In this document: piece by piece, positions 5,875 to 5,889 of the stretch
How positions within the stretch are numbered: the first letter of the stretch is position 1
How the letters are laid out: each line of letters opens with the position of its first letter
Assembly: GCA_900768535.1 (NCBI GenBank)
Contig: CAAGDE010000187.1
Span: forward strand, 1 to 5,889
Origin: Clostridia bacterium
Lineage (GTDB): Bacteria > Bacillota > Clostridia > Oscillospirales > CAG-272
Reading direction: 5' to 3'
DNA: 5,889 nt
Notes under the pieces: model-generated
What the model was told of the DNA's origin: nothing
What the model saw: the letters and a program-made list of their open reading frames with translations, nothing else
The model's database searches: none
Position numbers and translations under genes: made by a program

Positions 5875-5889
5875 ACCACCCACCCCCAG

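Overview
The window looks like chromosome of a GC-rich Firmicute of class Clostridia, probably a gut or rumen Oscillospiraceae-type lineage. This rests on the AAGGAG-type ribosome binding sites, extended -10 promoters, the character of the proteins, and a GGGGCTCTGCCCC palindrome and a TTCGCTCAGGATGACA-type repeat that I recall from such genomes. No marker gene fixes the genus. The four protein genes are of ordinary families; the least explained DNA is the non-coding right end.

Positions 209-2361 (minus strand) hold a two-gene operon: a Gfo/Idh/MocA-family protein of the GH109-like kind, then, 2 bases later, a ten-helix EamA/DMT-type membrane transporter. Diverging from it is an AraC-family regulator (2510-3322, plus strand). 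The 148-base gap between them has a promoter for each direction, and between the promoters a 13-base direct repeat with a 21-base period, the geometry expected for an AraC-family binding site. The simplest reading is a small carbohydrate-derivative module: the regulator senses a ligand and controls an NAD(P)-dependent sugar-processing enzyme and a transporter.

The regulator converges on typA/bipA (3360-5204, minus strand), a ribosome-associated translational GTPase. The two genes end inside one perfect 25-bp hairpin, and their TGA stop codons face each other in the stem.

Upstream of typA, from about 5251 to the end of the window, I find no credible gene. From about 5382 this DNA is a composite repeat: two diverged copies of a roughly 150-base GC-rich sequence in inverted orientation, flanking an AT-rich block of five tandem copies of a 25-base unit. 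The homology runs close to the last base, so the element may continue outside. Positions 1-208 are also non-coding.
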